From assembly GCA_001802655.1 (NCBI GenBank), contig MGZO01000090.1, positions 2,047-25,874 of the forward strand: a DNA stretch of 23,828 nt, given 5' to 3'. Below are positions 14,926-22,493 of the stretch, one piece after another. Each line of letters starts with the position of its first letter. Position 1 is the stretch's first letter. The notes under the pieces are model-generated. The model saw nothing but the letters and a program-made list of their open reading frames with translations, had not been told where the DNA came from and searched no databases. Source of the stretch: Hydrogenophilales bacterium RIFOXYD1_FULL_62_11 (lineage in GTDB: Bacteria; Pseudomonadota; Gammaproteobacteria; Burkholderiales; Thiobacillaceae). A program made the position numbers and the translations under genes.

Positions 14926-15246
14926 ATGATCAAAATAACTGACAGTGCTGCTGCACAGATCCGTGTTGCCAACAATAACCCAGACGTGTTTGATTTGATC
15001 CTGCGCGTTGCCGCTTACCAGGAAGATGATGGAGCCGTGAATTACGGCATGGGTTTCGATACCGAGCGCGAGGCAGACGAACATATCGTGGTTAACGGAA
15101 TCGAGTTATTGATCGCTGCGTCCAGCACGCCTTATCTGCAAGGGGTCACGCTGGACTTCGTTGAAATGAATCCAGGTGACTTGCGCTTTATCTTTATCCC
15201 GCCCTATTCAGCAGAAGATGCTCCTGACTCCTCGACCGCCGAATAA
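14926..15246 (+). CDS. dsrR: DsrR, cysteine-free A-type (IscA/HesB-like) scaffold homologue
   Basis: 106 residues with the HesB/IscA pattern (MIKITDSAAAQIR, LRVAAYQEDDGAVNYGMGFD, PYLQGVTLDFVEM), but no cysteine anywhere, so the three Fe-S ligands of real A-type carriers are missing. This is the known hallmark of DsrR, which in Allochromatium is needed for full dsr expression at a post-transcriptional level. GAGG lies about 10 nt before ATG 14926. It follows dsrN by 15 nt and precedes cysG by 3 nt. Assignment rests on fold pattern, position and cysteine loss together. Confidence 0.92.
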   Translation: MIKITDSAAAQIRVANNNPDVFDLILRVAAYQEDDGAVNYGMGFDTEREADEHIVVNGIELLIAASSTPYLQGVTLDFVEMNPGDLRFIFIPPYSAEDAPDSSTAE

Positions 15247-15249
15247 GCC

Positions 15250-16689
15250 ATGAACTATTTGCCCATTTTCCTCGATCTGCGCGATCGCCATTGTCTGGTG
15301 GTGGGAGGGTCTGAGACTGCCGCGCGCAAGGCAGAATTATTCTTGCGCGCCGGTGCGCGCGTGGATGCGGCTGCATCAGAACTGCACGAGGCATGGGCAC
15401 GTTTGCCACACGCAGAAAAGGTCAACCGGGTGGCTGACAGTTTCGAGGCCGCGTTGCTCGACGGCAAGGATGCCGTCATCGTGGTGGAAAATGATGTGGC
15501 GATTGCCAAGGCCATTTCCGATGCTGCTCGCGCGCGCAATATTCCTGTAAACGTTGCTGATAAGCCGGAACTCTGCAGTTTCATCCTGCCGTCGATTATC
15601 GATCGATCACCCATCATTGTTGCCGTGTCGAGTGGCGGTGAGTCTCCCGTACTGGCTCGCATGCTGCGTGCGCGTCTTGAAACGCTGATCCCTGCGGCCT
15701 ATGGTCGGCTCGGTGCACTGGCTTCCAAATGGAAAGACCGTGTTCGCGAAGTCATCAAACCCGATCAGCGCCGTGCCTTTTGGGAAAAGGTTTTCCTCTC
15801 CCCTGTGGCGGAGATGGTGTTTTCCGGGCGCGATGTAGAGGCAGAGAAGCAGCTTGAGGCATTGATGGCGGATGCGGCAACGCATGACATCAGCCGCGGC
15901 GAGGTTTATCTGGTCGGAGCGGGGCCAGGCAATCCAGATCTCCTGACTTTCCGTGCGCTTCGACTGATGCAGCAGGCAGATGTCATTGTTCATGACCGCC
16001 TGGTTTCCCAGCCCATCCTGGACATGTGCCGACGCGATGCCGAGCGGATATACGTGGGCAAGGAGCGCGACGATCATGCTGTGCCACAGGAAGAAATCAA
16101 TCTGCTGCTGGTTCGCCTGGCAAAAGAAGGAAAGCGTACCCTGCGGCTCAAGGGCGGTGATCCATTCATCTTTGGTCGCGGCGGAGAGGAAATCGAAACA
16201 CTGGTCGAACATGGCGTGCCGTTCCAGGTGGTGCCAGGCATCACTGCTGCTGCCGGTGTGGCGTCTTATGCCGGGATCCCACTGACCCATCGGGACTATG
16301 CACAGTCAGTTGCTTTCGTCACGGGGCATCTGAAGGACAACACCTTCAACATGAATTGGGATGGTATTGCCCGTCATGATCAGACTATCGTCATCTACAT
16401 GGGCTTGAAAGGACTGCCGTTGTTGTGCGAAGCATTGGTGAAGCATGGCCTCGACCAGACCACGCCAGCAGCGATCATTCAACAGGGCACGCTCCCTACG
16501 CAACGAGTCGTGACCGGCACTCTGGCCACTTTGCCGGGGCTTGCCGCCGCCGCGGGCTTGAAGGCACCCACTTTGATCATCGTCGGCAATGTCGTCAAAT
16601 TGCGTGAAAAGCTGGGCTGGTATCAGCCCGAACTCCAAGCTGAACAGGTACACCGCTCGCCGCTTGAAACGCCTGACCAGTTGCGTTGA
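15250..16689 (+). CDS. cysG: CysG, siroheme synthase (multifunctional)
   Basis: 479 residues with both modules. The N-terminal precorrin-2 dehydrogenase/sirohydrochlorin ferrochelatase has the NAD site VVGGSETAARKA (17-28), Asp104 (NVADKPELCSF) and Ser128 (VSSGGESP), matching the catalytic and phosphorylation positions of Salmonella CysG. The C-terminal uroporphyrinogen-III methyltransferase starts near VYLVGAGPGNPDLLT (219-233), with Asp249 in VHDRLV and GGDPFIFGRGGEE. It converts uroporphyrinogen III to siroheme, the DsrAB cofactor. Only 3 nt after dsrR and with no clear ribosome binding site of its own, it is probably translated by coupling. Last gene of the dsr transcription unit. Confidence 0.97.
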   Translation: MNYLPIFLDLRDRHCLVVGGSETAARKAELFLRAGARVDAAASELHEAWARLPHAEKVNRVADSFEAALLDGKDAVIVVENDVAIAKAISDAARARNIPVNVADKPELCSFILPSIIDRSPIIVAVSSGGESPVLARMLRARLETLIPAAYGRLGALASKWKDRVREVIKPDQRRAFWEKVFLSPVAEMVFSGRDVEAEKQLEALMADAATHDISRGEVYLVGAGPGNPDLLTFRALRLMQQADVIVHDRLVSQPILDMCRRDAERIYVGKERDDHAVPQEEINLLLVRLAKEGKRTLRLKGGDPFIFGRGGEEIETLVEHGVPFQVVPGITAAAGVASYAGIPLTHRDYAQSVAFVTGHLKDNTFNMNWDGIARHDQTIVIYMGLKGLPLLCEALVKHGLDQTTPAAIIQQGTLPTQRVVTGTLATLPGLAAAAGLKAPTLIIVGNVVKLREKLGWYQPELQAEQVHRSPLETPDQLR

Positions 16690-16714
16690 TAAAGTACAAC
16701 CGCATGGGTGCCAG

Positions 16715-16746
16715 GGCCGTTCATTTCTGTCAGAAATCAAATGGCC
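16715..16746. repeat. Imperfect inverted repeat downstream of cysG
   Basis: GGCC arms (16715-16718, 16743-16746) and perfect ATTTCT/AGAAAT arms (16723-16728, 16732-16737) around GTC, with an unpaired section between. No T-tract follows on the + strand. It may mark the 3' end of the dsr mRNA, but it is not a convincing intrinsic terminator. Confidence 0.35.
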
Positions 16747-16922
16747 TGCAGTGGTCTGCATGAAGAACCAAATAGATGGATGCAGTTCAAGTGTGGTATT
16801 AAAGTAACAAACCGGATTAAATGTGGCTATCAGGTAAACTGCGCAGCTAAATCCGCTTGTCCTTGCGTGGTTTACAGGCAAGACGTTATGGTCTAGAAAC
16901 GAGTATATGTTGTTGTGTGTTT

Positions 16923-16951
16923 TTGATATGGCAACATGCAACGGGTTTTAA
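16923..16951 (+). promoter_or_regulatory. Candidate sigma-70 promoter for the OmpA-family gene
   Basis: TTGATA (16923-16928), 17-nt spacer, TTTTAA (16946-16951), giving a leader of roughly 25 nt to the start at 16983. The -35 is good and the -10 weak. Supported by the strong own terminator downstream, which implies a separate transcription unit. Confidence 0.35.
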
Positions 16952-16982
16952 ATTTTTATATCAATCACAGGAGTCTATTTAT

Positions 16983-17741
16983 ATGCGTACCCCTCTCATT
17001 CTCAGCTTGCTCAGCACAGCCCTGATTTCCGTTGGCGCAGTTAATGCCAACGCAGCTGACGGTTATTACTATGACCCATCCAATGTGGGTGCCGGCGTAT
17101 ATAAACCTGAAGTCAAACATTCCCCGGATGCGATCCAGGTGCCGTCCACCACCGGAAAAGACATTAACCGCACAATCGGTTGCCCTGGCAAACAAATTCT
17201 GGACAAGGGTTGTGCCATCGAAGATGCGGACAAGGACACGGTTGAAGACTGGACCGATAAGTGCCCCAACACACCGGCTGGCGCAAAAGTGAACGCACTC
17301 GGTTGCGAACCTGAAGTTGCTGCAGTACAAGAAGCAGCTCCTGTCGTTGCACCAGAGCCTGTTGTTGCTCCGGCTCCAGCTCCAGCTCCGGCTGCAGACC
17401 AGCCCATCATGTCCTTTGAAGATGTCAACTTTGACTTCGACAAAGCCACGCTGCGCCCGACTGCCGATGCAAAAATCGACCAAGCTGTTGCCTATGTCCT
17501 GGAGCGCAATGTCGAGAAATTCGAACTGCGCGGCTATGCTGACAGCATTGGCTCAGAAGCTTACAACCTGAAACTGTCGCAGCGCCGTGCTGATGCAGTG
17601 CGTAACGCGATGATCAAGAAAGGTGCGCCTGCTGACCGTATCGTTGCCAAGGGTTACGGCGAATCCGATCCGATTGCCAGCAACGCTACTAAAGAAGGCC
17701 GTGCGCAGAACCGCCGCGTCGAGATGCATAACGGCAAGTAA
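16983..17741 (+). CDS. OmpA-family periplasmic peptidoglycan-binding protein with thrombospondin-3-like segment
   Basis: 252 residues from ATG 16983 (AGGAG 9 nt upstream). A signal peptide (MRTPLILSLLSTALISVGAV) with probable cleavage after NANA (residue 24) is followed by a short region, a type-3 thrombospondin-like calcium-binding segment (DADKDTVEDWTDKCPNTPAG, 81-100), a Pro/Ala linker (about 116-141) and an OmpA C-terminal domain (FDFDKATLRP, GYADSIGSEAYNLKLSQRRA, QNRRVEM). Eight-stranded beta-barrel sequence is absent, and no lipobox cysteine is seen at the cleavage site, so it is likely a soluble or peptidoglycan-bound periplasmic protein. No functional tie to the dsr genes is evident. 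The longer open frame from 16857 lacks a signal sequence at its start and is not favoured. Confidence 0.93.
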   Translation: MRTPLILSLLSTALISVGAVNANAADGYYYDPSNVGAGVYKPEVKHSPDAIQVPSTTGKDINRTIGCPGKQILDKGCAIEDADKDTVEDWTDKCPNTPAGAKVNALGCEPEVAAVQEAAPVVAPEPVVAPAPAPAPAADQPIMSFEDVNFDFDKATLRPTADAKIDQAVAYVLERNVEKFELRGYADSIGSEAYNLKLSQRRADAVRNAMIKKGAPADRIVAKGYGESDPIASNATKEGRAQNRRVEMHNGK

Positions 17742-17757
17742 TCGTACGCAAGCTGTT

Positions 17758-17789
17758 AAAAACGGGAGCTTCGGCTCCCGTTTTTTTTT
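17758..17789 (+). terminator. Intrinsic terminator after the OmpA-family gene
   Basis: CGGGAGC (17763-17769), TTCG tetraloop, GCTCCCG (17774-17780), followed by nine T residues; AAAAA precedes the stem. This is a textbook Rho-independent terminator. The flanking A run gives a shorter T-tract on the other strand, so it may also stop leftward transcription leaving priA. Confidence 0.93.
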
Positions 17790-17976
17790 GCCTCTCGATT
17801 GGGCCAAAGTGAGTCAAATATCTTGATGCCGCTAATTGAAGCAGTCTAGTTGTTGGCTTCCGCCTGGCTCCTGATAAGTGTTGTGCGTCATGTCAAGGGG
17901 GTGTGCAGGCAACGTCTGTGAACGGTAATCCACTGACTATTGAATGCATCGTAATTGGCTTCGAACAGCGCAGCAG

Positions 17977-20133
17977 TCAAAACACCAGTGGATCAATATC
18001 CAGCGACCAGCGCGCGACACGTGGCTTGACCGTGTTGAGCTGGGATTGCCATTCCCTTACGAATGCCTGCAATGCCAGTCGGGAACTGGATTGAATCAGC
18101 AGTTGCGCGCGTTCCAGATTGGCAACACGCGCCATGGGTGCCGGTACGGCGGTAAATACACTGATTTGTGGATGTTCGGGGGCAATTTTCGCCGCTTGCT
18201 GCAGGAATGCGAGCGCCGCTGACATCGACGGTGCTTCGGCGCGCAACAGTACTTGGCGCGTTAGGGGGGGCAGGTCGAGTTGCTTGCGCTCAGCCAGCAA
18301 CAGGCGGGCGTAGCCGGGGTAATCGTGACGTTGCAAATACCGGAACAAGGGATGATCGGGAAACGCTGTCTGAATCAGCACGCGTCCGGGTTTGTCAGCG
18401 CGTCCGGCGCGCCCGGCTACTTGCATCAGCTGGGCGAACAAGCGTTCGGTGGCGCGAAAGTCGGGGCTGTAAAGCGCACCGTCGGTATCGAGAATCAGGG
18501 CCAGGGTCATGTTGGGGAAGTCGTGGCCTTTGGCCAGCATTTGCGTGCCAACCAGAATGTCGAGCGCGCCGCCGTGAACGGCTTCTCCCAGCTCGCTCCA
18601 GGCGCGGGGACGCATGCTGTCACGGTCTATGCGGCGGATACGCGCAGTGGGAAGCAGCGCCGTCAGTGTTTCTTCCAGCCGCTGGGTTCCCTGGCCGAGC
18701 GCTTTGAGGTCGGGACTGCCGCAGCCTGGGCATTCGGTCGGGATGCGCGACTCGAACCCGCAGTGGTGGCATTTCAGGCGGCGGGCGGATTGGTGCAGCA
18801 CCAAGCGAGCCGAGCAACTGGGGCAGGGCGATACCCAGGCGCAGCTCGGACAATACAGTGCGGGGGCGTAACCGCGTCGGTTGAGGAACACCAGACTTTG
18901 TTCGCCGCGTGCCAGGGTTTCGCTGAGTGCTTGCAGCGCGGGACGCGTGAGACCGTTGTCGAGCGGAATATGTTTGAGGTCAACCAGTTCGATGCTGGGA
19001 AGTTGCGCCTGGCTGATTGCGCGCTGCTTCAGCTCGATCAGCTGGTAGCGGCCGCTTAACGCGTTCGCATAGCTTTCCAGCGAGGGCGTGGCCGAGCCTA
19101 GCAGCACCGGAATGTTGCACTGTTGCGCGCGTGCAATCGCTACGTCGCGCGCGGAATAACGCAGGCCATCCTGCTGCTTGAATGACAGGTCGTGTTCCTC
19201 GTCAACCACGATCAAGCCCACACGGGGCAGCGGGGTAAAAACCGACAGCCGGGTGCCGAGCAGCAAATCGGCATCTGGTGCAGCGAGCCAGTTCTCGGTG
19301 CGCGATCCTTCGCTTAAACCGCTGTGCAGCGTGGCCATGCGCCGACCAGGAAAGCGGCGGCGAAAATGCTGTTCCAGTTGCGGGGTAAGCGAAATTTCAG
19401 GGATCAGCACCAGCGCTTGCTGGCCCTGTTCCAGCACTGCGTCGATCAGCCGCAGGTACAACTCGGTTTTACCGCTGCCGGTGACGCCATGGATCAAATG
19501 AACGCCGAATTGCCCGAGTTTCGGGAGCAGGCGGTCAAGTGCGGCTTGTTGCTCGGTGGTTGCTTGTGGGGCCGCGGCGGTAGGTTGTGCGCTGCCAGCA
19601 GGCGGCTGCCGTGACCACTCGGCCCAGCCCGCCGTTACCAGTGCCGTTGCGTGCCGGCTCTGCTTATTCGTGCGCACGGCTTCGCGGGTTTGCGGCGCCA
19701 CCCGCAAGGTATCGAGCAGTGCCAGTTGGGCTTTGGCGCGCGCGGCTGGCGTGGCTGCCTGCCCGGCCTTGGTCAGTACCAGCCAGGGCATGGCCGCGAC
19801 AAATGGCACAGCGTTGCGCAGTCGCGGCGGCAAGGTTGCCAGCAGAATTGCGCCCAGCGGATAGTGGTAGTAGTCGGCGCAAAACTGTGCCAGACGGAGG
19901 ATGTCGGGAGACAGCGCGGGGCGATCGTCAAATACGCGGATCACTTCGCGTAGTTTGTCGGCCGGGATATCGCTGTGAGTTGGCTGGCTCAGTGCAACGC
20001 CGATTTGCCGGGTGCGGCCAAACGGAACCTCGACGAGGCTGCCCGGCGGCACACTGCTCAGATTATCCGGCAGGCGATAGTCGAACAGCCGGTGCAGTGG
20101 CGTATCGAGCGCGACCTGGAGGATGGACGACAT
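17977..20133 (-). CDS. priA: PriA, primosomal replication-restart helicase
   Basis: 718 residues (Escherichia coli PriA has 732). N-terminal DNA-binding domain (about 1-105), then a superfamily 2 helicase with Walker A GVTGSGKT (216-223) and DEEH box (311-314). Between the helicase lobes lies the zinc-binding region with eight cysteines: Cys427, 430, 436, 439, 454, 457, 467, 470. Later helicase motifs include ILVGTQMLAKGHDFPNMTL and QVAGRAGRADKPG. It reloads the replisome at stalled forks. ATG at 20133. The gene is preceded by a 344-nt region containing two DnaA boxes and is transcribed towards the OmpA-family gene. Confidence 0.98.
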   Translation of the reverse strand: MSSILQVALDTPLHRLFDYRLPDNLSSVPPGSLVEVPFGRTRQIGVALSQPTHSDIPADKLREVIRVFDDRPALSPDILRLAQFCADYYHYPLGAILLATLPPRLRNAVPFVAAMPWLVLTKAGQAATPAARAKAQLALLDTLRVAPQTREAVRTNKQSRHATALVTAGWAEWSRQPPAGSAQPTAAAPQATTEQQAALDRLLPKLGQFGVHLIHGVTGSGKTELYLRLIDAVLEQGQQALVLIPEISLTPQLEQHFRRRFPGRRMATLHSGLSEGSRTENWLAAPDADLLLGTRLSVFTPLPRVGLIVVDEEHDLSFKQQDGLRYSARDVAIARAQQCNIPVLLGSATPSLESYANALSGRYQLIELKQRAISQAQLPSIELVDLKHIPLDNGLTRPALQALSETLARGEQSLVFLNRRGYAPALYCPSCAWVSPCPSCSARLVLHQSARRLKCHHCGFESRIPTECPGCGSPDLKALGQGTQRLEETLTALLPTARIRRIDRDSMRPRAWSELGEAVHGGALDILVGTQMLAKGHDFPNMTLALILDTDGALYSPDFRATERLFAQLMQVAGRAGRADKPGRVLIQTAFPDHPLFRYLQRHDYPGYARLLLAERKQLDLPPLTRQVLLRAEAPSMSAALAFLQQAAKIAPEHPQISVFTAVPAPMARVANLERAQLLIQSSSRLALQAFVREWQSQLNTVKPRVARWSLDIDPLVF

Positions 20134-20220
20134 AACTTAACGGCGATTCTTGGTTGAAAATCAGGGAAATCTTGCTAAGTTGTTGTTTGGAAAGCTTTAT
20201 TCTATTTTGTCCACCAAGTC

Positions 20221-20229
20221 TGTGGATAA
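20221..20229 (-). promoter_or_regulatory. Perfect DnaA box TTATCCACA
   Basis: Read on the - strand, the nine bases match the consensus TTATNCACA exactly and are the strongest-affinity Escherichia coli form. It lies about 90 nt upstream of the priA start, just upstream of a possible -10 element. Confidence 0.6.
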
Positions 20230-20395
20230 TTATGTGAGTGCTTTGGTTTGAAGCCTCCCAAACGCCCGTATTCAGGCGGATGCGGGCAATCGGCTAAAAA
20301 GCAGGCAAACGAATAAATGCTTTTTTATCATAAGCTTATAAACATGCGTTGGCTGTCAAGGATTTGATGTAAAAAAAGCTGCCTTGCACCAACGC

Positions 20396-20404
20396 TGTGC
20401 ATAA
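20396..20404 (-). promoter_or_regulatory. Perfect DnaA box TTATGCACA
   Basis: A second exact TTATNCACA match in the same orientation, 175 nt from the first and 74 nt downstream of the Tim44-like gene's stop. Confidence 0.55.
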
Positions 20405-20436
20405 GTGAGCTGTCACTTCGCCAGCCTGCACCAAGC

Positions 20437-20462
20437 GGTTAGCACCTTCATGGTGCGTAACC
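20437..20462 (-). repeat. Imperfect hairpin after the Tim44-like gene
   Basis: GGTTA/TAACC and CACC/GGTG arms pair around TTCAT with a small internal loop, 15 nt beyond the stop codon on the - strand. Position suggests a 3'-end structure; no T-tract follows, so an intrinsic terminator is not supported. Confidence 0.35.
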
Positions 20463-20477
20463 CACTGTTTAAAATGC

Positions 20478-21305
20478 TTATTGTTGCTGGATTCCGGTGA
20501 TCACCCAACCGCCTTGACCGTTTATGGGCTTGCTCAGGTACCACACTTCATCAAGCGCGACAGGCGCGGCGCCGGCTTCTTCCCGCACCTGGCCGGTGAA
20601 ACGCACACTGACGACGTGGCGATTGTCTTCGTCGACTGCTTCCAGCACCTCGGCGTTGAGCATCAACACGTCGGTCGTCTGGGGAGCATCGCCACGTTCA
20701 GCCAGTTGCATGCTGATTGCAGCGAACACCTCTGGCGCAGTAAAGGCGCGCACATCGTCCAGATTGCGGGCATCAAACGCAGCCTGCAGGCGGATGAAGT
20801 TGAGCTTGGCTTCGCGTGCGAACGCATCGGCATCGAAACCGGGCGGGAAGGTGCCGGTGCTGGCTGCGTAGCTGCCACCGAAGGCGGCAGGGGTCTGGTC
20901 AAATGCGACCGGTGAATTTTGCGGCATCCCGGCGTACTGCATGGCAGGCGTAGCCGGTGCATTGCGGCGCATGAACCAGCGAAACAGCATGAATGCGGCC
21001 AATGCCAGCAATGCCATCATCATGAAATTGGCCATGCCTTCGCCCATTCCCAGATGCGAAAACAGTGCGGCCAAGCCCAGGCCGGCGGCCAGACCGGCAA
21101 TCGGACCCATCCAGGAGTTTTTCTTCGGCGCAGCCGTGGGTGCCGCACCTTGCTGCTGCGGGGTGGGCGCGGCGGTTTGCTTGGTGGGTGCACTACGTTG
21201 CATGCCGAACGACTTGCCACCACCAAAGCGCTTGGCTTCAGCGTGGTCGATCGCGAAGCCGAAGCTGATGAAAAGAGCAAACAGGCTGATAAAAATACGT
21301 TTCAT
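20478..21305 (-). CDS. Tim44-like domain membrane protein
   Basis: 275 residues from ATG 21305 with AAGGA upstream. N-terminal signal-like segment (MKRIFISLFALFISFGFAI), a Pro/Ala/Gln-rich stretch (about 36-62), a glycine- and methionine-rich membrane region (WMGPIAGLAAGLGLAALF, then NFMMMALLALAAFMLFRWFM), and a C-terminal Tim44-like alpha/beta domain (from about FDADAFAREAKLNFIRLQAA to WVITGIQQ). The bacterial members have no settled function; the domain resembles the mitochondrial Tim44 membrane-binding domain. It follows hemE by 56 nt on the same strand and may be co-transcribed with it. Confidence 0.88.
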   Translation of the reverse strand: MKRIFISLFALFISFGFAIDHAEAKRFGGGKSFGMQRSAPTKQTAAPTPQQQGAAPTAAPKKNSWMGPIAGLAAGLGLAALFSHLGMGEGMANFMMMALLALAAFMLFRWFMRRNAPATPAMQYAGMPQNSPVAFDQTPAAFGGSYAASTGTFPPGFDADAFAREAKLNFIRLQAAFDARNLDDVRAFTAPEVFAAISMQLAERGDAPQTTDVLMLNAEVLEAVDEDNRHVVSVRFTGQVREEAGAAPVALDEVWYLSKPINGQGGWVITGIQQQ

Positions 21306-21361
21306 GGCGAATCCTTGGAAATTGAATGAGTTAGTACGGTGTGGGGGGAAAAGGTTCGGGC

Positions 21362-22426
21362 TCAGGCGCGAATCGCGCGGCTCTGGCTGTGGACTGCATC
21401 CACCAGGACGCTCACTTTGTCGGGGTCGGTGAACTGCGAAATGCCGTGGCCGAGGTTGAACACATGGCCGGGATGGTTGCCATAGGCATTCAGGATATGC
21501 CCGACTTCACTGCGGATGATGTCCGGGGTGCCGTGCAGAACGTTGGGGTCGAGGTTGCCCTGCAGCGCGACCTGGCCGCCGACGCGGCGGCGGGCTTCGC
21601 CGATGTCGGTGCTCCAGTCCAGTCCCACAGCGTCGGCGCCAATTGCCGCGATGGCTTCCAGCCAGTTGCCGCCGCCTTTGGTGAAGATGATGCTCGGTAC
21701 GTGGCGGCCGTCGCGCTCCTTGATCAGCCCGGCGACGATGCGTTCCATGTAATCGAGCGAGAACTCGCGGTAGGCATGCGGGGAAAGACTGCCGCCCCAC
21801 GAGTCGAAAATCATCACCGCCTGTGCGCCCGCTTCAATTTGCGCATTGAGATAGTCGATCACCGCGCGGGTGTTGATTTCCAGAATGCGGTGCAGCAAAT
21901 CGGGGCGGCTGTACAGCATGGTCTTGATATGGCGGTAGTCGTCCGAACTGCCGCCTTCGACCATGTAACACGCCAGCGTGTAAGGGCTGCCGGAAAAGCC
22001 GATCAGCGGCACCGAACCATCCAGCGCGCGGCGGATGCTTTTGACCGCATCCATCACATAGCCGAGCTTGTCGGTCGGGTCGGGCGCGGTGAGGTCGCGA
22101 ATTTCCCATTCGTCGCGCAGCGGGCGCTCGAAGCGCGGGCCTTCGCCCTGGGCGAAATACAGGCCCAGACCCATCGCGTCGGGCACGGTGAGGATGTCGG
22201 AAAACAGAATGGCGGCGTCGAGCGGATAGCGTGCCAGCGGTTGCAACGTCACTTCGGTCGCCAGGTCGGGCGACTTGCACAGGGTCAGGAAGTCACCGGC
22301 GCGGGCGCGGGTGGCGTTGTATTCAGGCAGATAGCGACCGGCCTGACGCATCAGCCAGAGCGGGGTGTAATCGGTGGGCTGGCGCATCAGCGCGCGCAGA
22401 AAGGTATCGTTCTTGAGGGCGGTCAT
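21362..22426 (-). CDS. hemE: Uroporphyrinogen III decarboxylase
   Basis: 354 residues, normal family length. Conserved N-terminal signature PLWLMRQAGRYLPEY with Arg27 and Arg31, catalytic Asp77 (ILFSDILT), GFSGSPYTLACYM, the DSWGGSLSP segment and the C-terminal NLGHGI histidine are all present. It decarboxylates uroporphyrinogen III to coproporphyrinogen III on the path to heme. That substrate is the branch point shared with CysG, so HemE competes with siroheme synthesis. It also feeds the hemes of DsrM and DsrJ. ATG 22426 has no strong ribosome binding site. A candidate regulated promoter lies 28-67 nt upstream. Confidence 0.98.
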   Translation of the reverse strand: MTALKNDTFLRALMRQPTDYTPLWLMRQAGRYLPEYNATRARAGDFLTLCKSPDLATEVTLQPLARYPLDAAILFSDILTVPDAMGLGLYFAQGEGPRFERPLRDEWEIRDLTAPDPTDKLGYVMDAVKSIRRALDGSVPLIGFSGSPYTLACYMVEGGSSDDYRHIKTMLYSRPDLLHRILEINTRAVIDYLNAQIEAGAQAVMIFDSWGGSLSPHAYREFSLDYMERIVAGLIKERDGRHVPSIIFTKGGGNWLEAIAAIGADAVGLDWSTDIGEARRRVGGQVALQGNLDPNVLHGTPDIIRSEVGHILNAYGNHPGHVFNLGHGISQFTDPDKVSVLVDAVHSQSRAIRA

Positions 22427-22453
22427 GAAAAGAGCCGGTTCAACAAAGGCCGC

Positions 22454-22493
22454 ATTCTAACAGGCCATGCGCGCACCTTAAGCCGACCCTAAG
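22454..22493 (-). promoter_or_regulatory. hemE: Candidate hemE promoter with PmrA/QseB-type direct repeat
   Basis: On the - strand: CTTAGG (22493-22488), 5 nt, CTTAAG (22482-22477), 17 nt, TAGAAT (22459-22454), then about 28 nt to the hemE ATG. The second hexamer takes the place of a -35 that is otherwise poor, as at activator-dependent OmpR/PmrA-type promoters. The upstream hexamer overlaps the stop codon of the sensor kinase gene. Confidence 0.4.

Larger units (their letters stand above)
20134..20477. promoter_or_regulatory. AT-rich intergenic region upstream of priA with DnaA boxes
   Basis: This 344-nt region has no gene. It holds two perfect DnaA boxes (listed separately), a one-mismatch box TTATAAACA at 20336-20344 on the + strand, the 10-bp palindrome ATAAGCTTAT (20330-20339), an AAGTGA/TCACTT inverted repeat (20403-20418), and on the - strand a possible -10 TAGAAT (20199-20204) for priA with no good -35. 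It is clearly more AT-rich than its flanks. Confidence 0.55.

Noticed and set aside
15607..16290. 227-codon - strand open frame inside cysG
   Set aside because: Antisense shadow; cysG on the + strand is complete with catalytic residues.
16857..16982. N-terminal extension of the OmpA-family protein
   Set aside because: Would bury the signal peptide 42 residues in; ATG 16983 has AGGAG and begins directly with a signal sequence.
18168..19059. + strand open frames within priA
   Set aside because: Antisense shadows of priA, which has intact helicase and zinc motifs on the - strand.
21341..22492. 383-codon + strand open frame over hemE
   Set aside because: Antisense shadow of hemE in GC-rich sequence; His/Val/Gln/Ala-rich without family pattern.
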